The position numbers were made by a program, and so were the translations under genes. A DNA stretch of 64,000 nt, taken from contig CM063110.1 of NCBI GenBank assembly GCA_031841125.1, positions 14,131,626-14,195,625 on the forward strand, given 5' to 3'. Below the pieces are notes generated by a model, which worked only from the letters and a program-made list of their open reading frames with translations, did no database searches and was not told the DNA's origin. The first letter of the stretch is position 1. Each line of letters begins with the position of its first letter. The DNA is from Acanthococcus lagerstroemiae. Its lineage: Eukaryota; Arthropoda; Insecta; Hemiptera; Eriococcidae. Below are positions 10,801 through 22,800 of this stretch, one piece after another.

Positions 10801-13800
10801 TCAATAGTACGTAGCTCCTTCCTAATCGATTTTGGAAGTTAATTCGACTTTTTAAATTTTGTGTTTTGTGTTTTAAATGGATAACCCTGTAAATAACGAT
10901 TTCCAAATGGTAATAACTTTGGATACACTGAACCAAATTTAATCAATGATGGTTTGTTGAAATCCCCTAGCTCAGCACTCTACCTGACCTAAATTACTCC
11001 CTCCCCCCTAAATTAGGGGAGAATTTTCAAATTTCTATCATTTTTTGAAGTTGTGTAACGCCTTTAATTTCCATGATAGGCAAAAATGTTACATCACTTT
11101 TTTGTTGGAAATTACAAGTAGTTTGAGTTTCATCAATAATATTTTACTCCATCTCAAAAAGTATCCGGGTACACTTTCAAGTACACTTAATTTCCTCCCA
11201 GTTGAGAATTCGAGAAAATGGTATTTAACTTTTTTTCGTCTCGATGAGTTCTACACACTGTTGAAATATGTTCAAAACTTGTTGAAACACCCTGAATACG
11301 ATCGATCTTCGAACTGAGCTAGTATCAAAATCGAGCCCTTCATTTATCAAATATAGGAATCAACTCCTTCATTTCTTCAATCACACCAAATCGAGAATCG
11401 ACCTTTCCATGCTGCAGAATCTGAAATCTCCCCCCTCCTATTACGTCAGGTGCAAAATCGATCCCTGGATTGCATCAGTATCAAAAGTAAGCCTATTATT
11501 TTTCAAACATAGAGATCAACCCTTTCATTTTGCAAACGTAGAAATCAATCCCTGCATTTTTTCAGTTTCTAAATTAACCCTTTACTATTCCGAATTCGAA
11601 ATCGATCCGTTCATTTTACCAAATCTAAATTGAACCCCTGATTTTAAAAATATCTAAATCAACCTCTTCGTTTTGTCAAATTCAAAATCGATCCCATAAT
11701 TAGGAAAAATTTTAACTACGACCACTTCATTATGCTAAATTTAAAATCGACCCCTTATTTATAAGATATCCAAATCAATATTCCTTATTTAAGAAATATC
11801 AAAATCAATCCCCATATCTTGCTAAATACAACATCGACCCTCTCATTTTGAAAAATACAAAAGCAACTCTACTCGTTTTGCAAAATTTAAAACCGACCCA
11901 TCACTTTACTAACTTCAAAATCGATCACCTCACTCTTGCTGATTCGAAATCGACCCCGTCATTTAGCAAATGTTTGAAGCGCCCTTCATTTCGCATCAAC
12001 CCACTCATATCTCAATCTTGTATAGTCAATCCTCTTCGTTTCAATTTCGAAATGGACCCCATACATGATTGGGAATTTCAAAATGGGTCCCTTCATTGTC
12101 CCAAATACAAAATCGACCTCTCACTCTATTCATTTAAAATCGACCCCCCCCCTCCATGCCAAAGACATAATTGACGTCCTCATTATGCGGAATTCATAAC
12201 CGACCCCTTCATTTTGTCAAATTGAGGAGCGCACTTCCTAAGTGACATAACTGCAAAATTATAATTTCATGAGTTTTTGTTTTTAACACACGCTGTCTTG
12301 CTGCGCTAGGGGCATACTTCGCAAAAACAAAAACGACAAATTTTTCTTGAGGGTTGAACTTATTGATACCTACCCTTAAAAAATCCGTTATCTGCTTTAC
12401 TGTTTTGCCGATAAATGTTTTGCTTGTTTTTCTCAAAACTAAAATTCTGCAGTTAGGTCACTTTCGAAGTGGGCTCCTCAATTGAAAATCAACTCCTTTG
12501 GAAGATTTCAAATGAGACCCTTCATTATGCCAATTGCAAAATCAACCACATTTCGCAGTTTCCAAATCGATCCCTTCATTTTTCAGTTTAGAAATCAACC
12601 TCTTCATAAAGCCGAACTCAAAATCGACCCCTTCATTCAGCCAAATCTAAAATTGACTCCATAATTTAAAAAATATCAAAATCGACCTTTTCATTTTACC
12701 AAATTCAAAATCGACTTTAGTGATGTTGAACAGATATCCAAATCCGGATAAAATACGGATTTTTTAGTCGAAAATTCCGCTTCGGATCTTATTTTTTCTG
12801 CTCCCATGAAAATTCCGGAATTCCGAAAATCCGCTTCGTTAAAACATCACTAATCGACTCCTCTATTCATTTAAAAATAAATCCTTTATCTTACCAATTC
12901 AAAATACGACCTCCCACAATTCATCAAATTTCAAAAATGACCCCCTTATTTTGCTAAATTACAAATCGTACTCCATCACTTGGAAAATTTCAAACTGATC
13001 TCTTAATTTTACTAATTTTAAAATCAATCCACTCTTGCCAATACAAAAGCCACCCCCTCATTTTTATAATTTCAAAACTAATTCCTTTATCTTGCCAATT
13101 TCAAAATCTCCCCCCCCCATACTAAAAATATACGGAAACTGATCATAGATGGATGTAGAAGACCAGGGGCAGATCAACTATTTGACCATCTGTAAACTAA
13201 TGTAAATTTGGCGCCCTTTATGACAGAAGGATTTGGGGGTAAAGTTCTCCAAAAATTTAGGCGTAACAACCAGTAGGTAGTTGTGGCCCGTGTGCGAAAA
13301 GATTTTTATACAATTTCTGGATGATAAAATGCTTTTCTCAATGTTGTCCACCACACAAAATTTATCCCGTGGGCTTCCCCTCAAGTTTGGCAACATACAC
13401 GTAACCAATTTCATATTCTGAGTAAGAGTGTTACATGACTTGAGCGGACGCATCGATCTTGTTTCAATTTAGATTCATGAAGGAAACCTGGTTCAACCTA
13501 TGGCATTCTTAAATTCACAGCATAGGCAATATGGCAACCAGACCAATTTCGATATTCTCAAAATGAATTCATCACAGAGCTTTCTAGCGATCGGCAAAAA
13601 AACATCTAGTTTTCCCTTCAATTTCTCACCATAGGTCGACGTGGTTCGTGGTACTATTTTAGCTTCTCAAGCAAATCGAAACAAAATTATAACCAGCGAT
13701 ACGGCTCATGTAGTAGTAGGATATTTTCAAAGAGCAAATAATCAACAAACTTTTCAAATTGTAGGTCGCGCTTCACCAAATTTACGACCACGACTTACCT

Positions 13801-16800
13801 GTATTCGGTGGCATTTGTCTGGTATACGGATTCGGATTCACTGGTCTCATCACCGTTGTCCTGGCTTTGCCCAGATCATCATAAGTATCAGCTTCCGAAT
13901 GAATGCTTACTGAATCTGCAAACAGTATACATCACGGCGTGAATACGAAAATTTACCAAGCACCTAATTTTTTTTTCGAGTGTTTCTTTTTTTTTTCCCC
14001 TAATGTTTCGTGTAAATTAGCGCTTAATTAGCGTAACTGCATCCATTAGATTCGCGATTCACGATCCGGTTCGAGGACTTTCGGAAACGGATGCGGGTTT
14101 TTGTAACATGCAACTTCCTCTCGATTATTCGTAGCTAAGGGGATATGAATAGCCAGCGAAGGGGTGACGATATGAGGGTTGTTATAACGCATGTTAAATA
14201 ACCGGAAGAAAGACATTCGGGGACATCTTTTCATAATTGATTTGTTCGCGATCTTTTTCATCAAAGCGTGATCGTTTGTACTGTTGGCCAACGATGAAGT
14301 AGCATAGCCAAAGATTTTCGAAAAACAAAATATATTTTGATGAATGATAAAAACTTGATTCAGTTTTCACTAATTGTCTCTGCCTCTACTTATTCAAGCA
14401 CGCATAATCATAAGCATTAAAACGGAATTATTCACTTCGATCAACTTTTTTCAGCCACTGCAATGTGACGTAGCAGGTTGATACTCGATACTGAATTACA
14501 AGGTGCATGCTCTCATCAGGAAAGTACGTAGCAACATTTTTTCTGGGGGAGGGAGTGGTGGAGAGGTAGACGTAAAACACTGATGGAAATATAAAACATT
14601 TTACTTCAAACTTGAAAGAAAGTTCTCATTTTTCCAGTTTTACAACTAAGAACTAGAATTTGTTGAGGGCCGATTTTTTAAACATCATGGGAACAATATC
14701 CCTTCATTGTGGTCCTCGCTTCATTTTAGTTACATTATTCCTCAAGCCAGCCCCGTAGAGAGAAAATGAGGGCCGGGGGAATTTCCACAGCCCATTCCTC
14801 CTTCCAGTTCATTTTTTTCTTTTATCAGATGGGAAAAAATTATAAGCTATACGGGATAAGAGATTTCTTTCATGGTGCAAGGAGTGATTGCTGATTTGAG
14901 GTAAAGTATAATATAGCCGTAAGCGTTGAAATTCAGGTCTTTTAAAAATATCGGGCCCTTCTGAAAGTCCGGGCCCGGCGGGGTATTCCCCCCCCCCCCA
15001 CTCGACAGGGTTGCCTCGAGCCTTTCGCGGTCAATTCCTACAACGCTCGGTGTCGACATCAAATTTGTAAATTTCTGCTCGTCGTCAACATTTCATATAT
15101 GATTCGCTTCTCGAAGAGAAATATAAGTCGAAACAGCCCGGATATCATTCAAGTTCAAGTATGTTCTTCATGATGCCCTTTCCTAATCGCAGTTATCTTC
15201 TTTCATAATGCTTATATAGGTACAAGTATGCAATACTGGTAAGTTCAAGAAGATTTACCTCCATCAACAGACATCTCTGATCGACTTTTTCTTCGGTGGG
15301 TGATGAATATAACTTCGAATACTAAAGCAGCGACTACACCTCCGATACAAGGTCCTAGCCAGAAGACCTGCAACAGAATAGGTATTTATTTTGATTATTA
15401 TTAGTTAGATTTCACTCATTCGCACTAAAATGGTGAAAACGGCTACAGAAACGAAATAACGTCCCGTAGAAGTACACACAGTCTGTGTTCGTTTTCAGAA
15501 GTGGAATTGAATTTAAATAACTTAATTTGAATTGCAACCAACAAAGCATCTAATAACATTTTTAATATTATATCATTATCTAGCTGAAGTACGCATGAAA
15601 TCATACGTACACTCATATTCGTGCAGCCAAATGGAACATAATTTAGTTTTAATATGAATCAACAGAGTAAATAGGAAATTCTCTTTGAGGAAGGGAGGGG
15701 GTGGTACAAATTTTGTAGAGGAAATAATGGCGTTTGTACAAGGGTCATTCTCCAGAAATTGAGAATATTCTACAACCACCAAATTTTGAACTCTAAGTTT
15801 CGATTTTTTTATTTTTTTTTTTGGGGGGGGGGGATTTTGGGTTACACAATGACATCCGCAACAAATTCCACTAATCCAACTCATCAGACAGGACAATTAC
15901 CATCTTTCGAATTGAAAAAGCATAGGAAGAGTCCACTGTCATGGATGTTATTATCTTATCTCAATACCTGTTATATTTAAACAAATTTCTGTTTCGAATT
16001 GTTTTTTTCCAAATAAAGTCGGTATTATTATTCAGAAAGATTGGAAGTATATGTTACAGGCCCGTGCGCAAGGGAGGGTGTTTAACACCCCCCCCCTCCC
16101 CATGACCTTTGTTTATATGTAGATAATATAATCATTTATGGCGATCACTGCCCTTTATAACCTAACCTAACATGAAATATATGGTCAAACCTCCCCCCTT
16201 GTATAATTTCTGCGCACGGGCCTGATATGTTAGAAAGTTCAATTTGCTATCAATGACTTCACAATTCCAAAAAGGGTGGCATAAAAGTTTGTTACTTGGG
16301 TTTTCAGTTCATTGTCGTGGTCAATTCTTGGCTGGCGCAAAGACAAGATGTATTATACATTTTTCAGCACAACAAATGGCAATACTGGTACAGTTTTCAT
16401 TCCTGAACACGATCCAGGTAATTGTAGTCCTTGGCGCATGTGATGGCACTATTTTCAAAAATTCCCGGGGAAAGGAAATTCTTGAAGCTCATTAGTCATT
16501 AGTGCTTTCGCCATGGACAAGATGTCTGTCGTCGTGGACAAAAGTTGCCCCCTCCCTTAATTTTGATATTCCTGCTCTGTCAACTTGTTAAATATTCTCC
16601 GCTACGTATAAAGTACGTAGTATTATGAAGGAAAAAAAATCTTAACAAAAAAGAAATACCTCCTTATCAGGGCTACCACATTGTTTTAAGAATGATTTTC
16701 CATGACTTTTCCAGGTCATTCTTCTATTTTTCCACAACTTTTTCTTCCGAGAAGGGAAGGTGTACACTGATTTTGTCAAGACTTCCTTTTCTCATGATAT

Positions 16801-19800
16801 TGATTATAACGCTAGCAAGAAAAAATAACTTTATTACGTCTGTCTGGCTTCGCATTTCGCAGATAGCCAGTGGCGTAGCCGGGGGGGCGAACGTCCCCTC
16901 CCCCAAGACACCTGAAATTTGATTGTAAAATATGCAAAAATGAGTAATTTTCGCCTTGAAAATACGTTTTTTCAAAAACTTTTTACTCGAGCAGTAATTT
17001 TACCTTCATTTTTATGAAAAAATCCTCTAATGTCTGCGATTTTTAAAAAATACTTCAATTTCCCCTTGAGAAAATCCTGGCTACGCCACTGCAGATAGCA
17101 ATCGGCACAATTTACACACAAAAACAATTGCTCTTAATTAAATACGAATAAAGGGAGAAGCTTTATCATTTTTCAAGCGGGATTACTCACTGACAATAAA
17201 TTTTGATAGTACGCAAACCATAAACCTAGTCTGTCATGCAGAGAATCGATTCCATCATTCGGATGAAAGTTCTACGACTTTTCCATGACTTTGACCATCC
17301 AAATTCCATGACTTTTCGAAATTTCCAAGTTTTTCAGAAAGTGGCAACCCTGTTAATATTCTCAATTTCTGGAAAATGACCCACAAATTGACCTGACAAG
17401 CGAAAAGCAGAAACAAATATCTTGGATTTAGAATGTGTCTGTTGACAAACTCCAACATTTTACTTTTCCTCCTGGCTCTCGGATGGGACGCAGAATTTTG
17501 CCCGAACTTTGCTTTGACTGGATGAGGAAGAAAATAAAATAAGAAAAAAGTAATTCGTTGTTGAAATTTACTTTTTCTCCTAGCTTCAGAAGGGACGGAT
17601 GGCATATTCCTAAAAATCAAAGAATAAAGAAAAAGACGTTCCAAAAACTTTGATCCCCCCCCCTGGTTATAAGACTTCGAATTTTCGCCTTGGTTCTAAG
17701 GAATGATGATTTCACCCCAAATTTTGACTTGAAACGGGCCACAAAAAATAGATCTCTAGCTCGAGAATTCAGGTTTTCCCCTAGAGGGTGATACGTTCTC
17801 ATATCCTTCATTTACGCTACTCATGTGAATTTGAGGCCATGGGATCCTTAGATACTGGAGGGCGGCACCAAGGACCGTTTTGAAGTACAAAGAATACGTT
17901 TTCAAATGATGATAAGGTTGTCAGTCTTATGACCGGTTTGATGCAGCTCTCCATTTCTCCCTATCTTGTGCGAGAGTTCTTTCATTTCGTAATAACACTT
18001 ACGTACATTTAACATCCTTGATTATCTGTTGAACACACTGAAATCTTTGTCAACCTACCTAATTCTTCCCTTCCATTCTTCCTTCTAGCAGCAGTGATAT
18101 TATTCCTGGGTGCCTCAAGTCATGCCCTATTAGTTCATCTCTCCTTCTCTTCAGACAATTCCAAATATCCATTTTACCTCCTATTCTGTTAAGTACTTCC
18201 TCATTTCTTACCTTGTCCGTCTGTTCGATGCTAAGTATCCGCCTACAGCACCACATCTCAAAACCTGCGATTCTTCTTTTCTCTGGTTCTACTATGGTAC
18301 AAGTTTCACATCCATACATACTAATTTTGACCAACATATGGTATAGTCGAGTAAGTACGAGATATCAGAATTTTATTATTGTGCCAAATGTTGGTCAGTG
18401 CCACTTGCTAGCCATTTTCAGTTTTCACTTATTACGTAGAGCCAGGAATTTTCGGTTGTGAAAAACTGAAAATTCGGTTTTAAAAATCGCAATTTCGGTT
18501 TTATTCGGCGCAAACAAAGAAAAAACCTTATTTCATGAAAAAAGTTAAAAATTTTACAAAAAGCGCTTATTAAAGAGCACGATTACACGTCTTTCGAGAT
18601 TACTTTGCTGGAAACTGTGTGTCATCTGTCACTGAGAAGACACTTATAATCGGAAAACGATCTTTCCATGTCAACCTAAACAAGTTCACTAATCAGTCTA
18701 TAAGCAATACTCGATTTTTTTCTTTCTTTATTTTTGGTTTCTTTCCAACATTACCGTTTTCTTCCTTCCATTTCTTAAAATCTGCTCTTTATTTACTCTC
18801 GATTCTGCCCGTTTTTAGCTGAAATAATCATTTTCGGTTTATATAAAGGTTTTCGGTATTTTAAACATTCTCGGTTTTTTTCGGCAAAATAAAACTTTTT
18901 TCCCAGGTCCCTACTACTCTGGCATGGACTTCTATTTGATTTTTATTCATCTGCCCTTTACCAAAGTGATTCGACAAAAACCAAGGAATCCTAGCTCTAG
19001 GTATTTCTTATTAAAAATATATGACATGGTATGTACAATGGTGATAAATTGATAAAAACCCCAAAAGCTGGATTCTAACTGAAGTTATCGCAAATTGAAA
19101 ACGAATTCTTCAACCACCTTTCTCACATCCTGCAAGTCACCAGCTCGAATTACAAAATTCTTAAAACACCCCGAAAACATGTTTTTTAGACCTCTAGCAT
19201 AACATATAGATACCTATTTACATTAACGAGAAAATGTGTTATGTACTTATCATTTAGATTTTTTGAAATACCTTTTTTAAAACTTCGAAAAAAGTCGCAC
19301 TATTTTTCGTTCACATTTTGGAGGGGAAGGGATGCTCTTCTGCTGTGAACGACAGTGCGCACCTTCATCACTGATAAGTGCGGTGCTATACAAGACTTTT
19401 ACCTCAGAAACACGTAGTTGTAATCACGTTTTCACAATCACAAAGGTATAGAATTATAGCTCTGAGTCTACAAAACACATTTCTGTGTGTGTGTGTGTGT
19501 GAGAGAGAGAGGAGGGGGGGATGTTCTTAGCGCTCCTACCGGGTGTTATTGAACTTAGAATGTAGCGGCCAACATTAATTTGGTACCTGACCAACAATTG
19601 GCACGTTCCCTTATTTATATTTAAGCTATCATGTTCACATCGATTACATAGCACTACTTTAGTTTTATTTTTATTTATTCTCATACGATATTCTATACTC
19701 AAAATCTCCTCCATTCCATTTAAAATGTTTTCCAAATCAGTACTTCTTTCAGCTAATAAGACAATATCATCTGCAAACCTGAATGATGTAGGTATAGCGA

Positions 19801-22800
19801 CATCTGCTTCAAATTTTTCATTTATTTCTTTAATGGCCCACTCTGTGTACGAATTGAATAATACTAAAGATAAGGAGCACCCTTGCCTTACACCTTTTTC
19901 TATATTAGCCTCCTCTTTCTCTCCGGTTTTCTTAATGTGGCTTTCTAAATAGTTCTTCATAATAATTACTTTTTTAGATTTTTTTTTTAATCCGTGCACC
20001 TGTAGCTAAAGAAAATTATTTCAATCAAATTGGACAGGTTTCTACGCTAAACTTAAACATCAAGGAGGCTATCGAGTGGAATATAATGAACAGTCGCATT
20101 TTGTCAACTCATTTTTTAGTTTTGTTCTGATCACCACTTACATTAGCCCACTTCCTGAACTGACTTTTGAGAAACCGAAACTCGTCGCGTTTTCCGAATT
20201 GAAAAAGGCGAAATTAACTCGTCCGAACACGTGTGTGTTCTTAGGACTTTAAAATGCATGTACGAGTTCATCACGAATAGTTAAGTCAGCCGACAGTGAT
20301 GCATTGCCATATTATCTTCTCAATATTTTTAGCGTTTAAAAAATACGTACCCAGTGATGATCCCACCGATTCATAACGAACGCTGGTCCAAACGCCCTCA
20401 CCGGATTCTGCGTTGGCATCTGTAAACACAAGAGAGAGCGATTTTAAATTAATAATAATGCTCTCCTCTTACAAAAACCATTATAACAAACTTTCTAGTA
20501 CAGTCAAACTGCTCTTGAGATAATTACAAAAACATAGCAGCTGGTTCGGCAAAGGAAGTAGGTACTTATAGCTCGAGAGTAAAGCCTTGGCTTATATTTC
20601 AGAAGTATAGCGAGATTATTCCAATCAGTGAAAGAAGGAGTTTCCTGATGAGAGATCCGAGAAACATTACCAATGGAGAGTACACTTCAAGTTGAGGCAA
20701 GAAAGCTCTGAACATCACCAGCGTAGGAAAGTCTCAGTGTTGGGATTTTTTTGTTGGGGGAGGGGGAGTCGCTACAGCACATATCCCGTTATCTTATACC
20801 ATCTTACTCTGTCGTGATTAATGCGCTAAAATAGATTCTGAAATGCTTTTTTTGACAGTGTCGAGGAAGGGAGTTCTAATCCCTCTACCCACCGGTTCCT
20901 ACGCCGATGCCAAACATGAGTCTTCTCTCAGCGGCGTTTTTCCAAGGTGCTGATAATGTGATGTCAAGAAACTGACGTGAACATTCTTTTCTGATTACAT
21001 ACGTTCGTAGTATCATTCTCAGGGACAAAGAAATGTCCCCAGAATGTTTACCTAATTTTCAATTCTAAAGCAGATGGGAATCCACAAAGCTGTGACGAAC
21101 ATATTGATTTTGGTCTAATCACAAAAATAATGTTGACATGATATCGAAGGATACTCTTCACGAGCATTTCAAAATGTCTTCATTCACTCTTTTAGCATAG
21201 TCAGTTTCTGAGTTGCGAGTTTCGTAAGTTGACAAAGGAGTTCTCGGACTTCAAGAAGTTGGCTTGAAAACTTTCTTGAGAGTATTCTTATATGTAGTAC
21301 TAATCTCGGGGAACGAAAAATGTGCCTCGGGTTTCTACCTTATTGTAGATCCTACAGCGAGCAAGGATCACTAAAGCTGCAATAAAAGAACTGATTTGCG
21401 TTGTGATTGTTAAATACCTTGTCAAGTTGTTATAACTGAGATGAGTACTCGTCACGAGTACATCAAAATACTTTTATCCATTCCCTTATTATTATTCATT
21501 CCGGAATACGTGATGACCAAATTCTACATTTCATCTTCTAACGTTTTTGTTCGGTCCATTTCAGAGAAAAGAATAATATTTTTTTTCTCTTGAAGAATAT
21601 TGTGACCGGCTCCGAAGAAAGGCACCTTATGGCTAAATTATCGATTTTGAGATGCGAATGGTTTCTAGACTTCCAAACCCTTCTCTTTCACGTGCCGTGT
21701 GCGGAATAGCAAAATATGCATTCTAGGCGATGGTAGAGGAGCATTCATTAGACCATATCATTACAAAAATACGAGTAATGAGCGTATAGTTCGATGTGTC
21801 GTTGTTGAGTGATTGAGGAGGTGAGAATCAAAAGTGACATTATCCAATTTTCATTTGAAATGGGTTAGTGAGCGTTCCTAATAGTAACGGAACATGAGAA
21901 TCTTCGTCACACACGTTTTGTGGGTTGCCTGCCTACCATATTAGTAGGAGAAACCACCCTAGGCCGTGCGCAGTACACTCCCGTCAGTTTTTCTTAGTTT
22001 CTGAAAAAATTTTCAGGCGGATAAGGTTACTTTTGATTCTCACCTCTACTGATTTAATGTCTTTTGCCGTTTTCGTATATCTGCAACGGAATATCGCGAT
22101 TCAATCAAGCCAAATATGCGATCTGGCGCAAATTTCGTGTGATCCACGAGTAAAAAATTCAGCGAAATTCTTCAATTCAGTCCGTTATGAATGCGCCCTA
22201 GGAATGCACACACCAAACCCAGCGGCGTAACTAGGGGTGCGCCTTAGTGATCCCGATCTCAAGATCGATCTTTTAATCGATCTTATCGATCATTTAAAAT
22301 TCTCGATCAAGATCGATGATCGATCATTTTGGTCATGATCGAAATTTCGATCTTTCACAAAGTAACAACAGAGAACCCGCAGGTTCAGTTATCAGTTATT
22401 AATGTTGGGAGATGTGCTTTTGTGACAAATTTAACAAAATTTTCAACTTCAATAAATTTTCTAGATTTTTTACTCATTGACAGCGAGAAATAACCAAAAT
22501 TCATTTGGATTTTGCAGATTTGCAGATGCAGATAAACTTACACCAGTAAAAAAATTCTCTGATTGATCAAGATCGATCTTATCAAAAATCGATCTTTTTA
22601 CATAAGATCGGATCGAATCGAACATCGGAAGTCGTATGATCGAAAATTTCGATCAAATCGATCTTTTTTGAAAGATCGGGATCACTAGTGCGCCTCGGAC
22701 TGCCCATTTTTTAAGAAGATTAAACATTTTTTCAAATATTAAATTTTTTACCAAAAAAAACAATTTTTAACTTTTGCTGTGATTTTTAAATGCAATTTGT

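Larger units (their letters stand above)
11297..13110. repeat. Degenerate minisatellite, block 2
   Basis: Same unit as block 1. Its first ~850 bases (11297-12150) follow 9450-10290 unit by unit, including the odd segments gatcgatcttcgaac, gcatcagtatca and aatacaacatcgacc, so part of the array was duplicated as a block. The array is interrupted by two miniature transposons. Confidence 0.88.
15742..17382. mobile_element. Non-autonomous DNA element, copy 1, split by younger insertions
   Basis: The ends GGGTCATTCTCCAGAAATTG and its inverse (caatttctggaaaatgaccc) form terminal inverted repeats. The body is shared with the copy at 28430-29190 (for example ttcagcacaacaaatggcaa and ctgaacacgatccagg). 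Three foreign segments sit in it: 16057-16224, 16668-17352 and, inside the latter, 16868-17091. Removing them restores the arrangement of the second copy. Confidence 0.78.
17905..19999 (-). pseudogene. Degraded non-LTR retrotransposon: reverse transcriptase and 3' tail
   Basis: At 19510-19999 (minus) the frame reads KGVRQGCSLSLVLFN and SFRFADDIVLLAERS, the RT motifs around the catalytic FADD, then a thumb-like QINVGRYILSSITPGRS. At 18059-18340 (minus) it resumes with YGCETCTIVEPEKRRIAGFE, RRILSIEQTDKVRNEEVL and ELIGHDLRHPG, the usual C-terminal end of such RTs. The element runs to about 17905, ending near a tgatgataag-type tail. Roughly 1.1 kb of unrelated sequence (about 18345-19450) separates the parts, so the gene is dead. 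RTE-like or a close clade is my guess. The minus orientation is the same as bib. Confidence 0.8.

Noticed and set aside
9035..12664. Series of plus-strand open frames with repeated KIDPFI/KSTPSF-like words
   Set aside because: They are translations of the minisatellite unit. The unit decays by indels regardless of frame, so there is no sign of coding.
19725..19952. Plus-strand 75-codon frame
   Set aside because: Antisense shadow of the reverse transcriptase relic on the minus strand.
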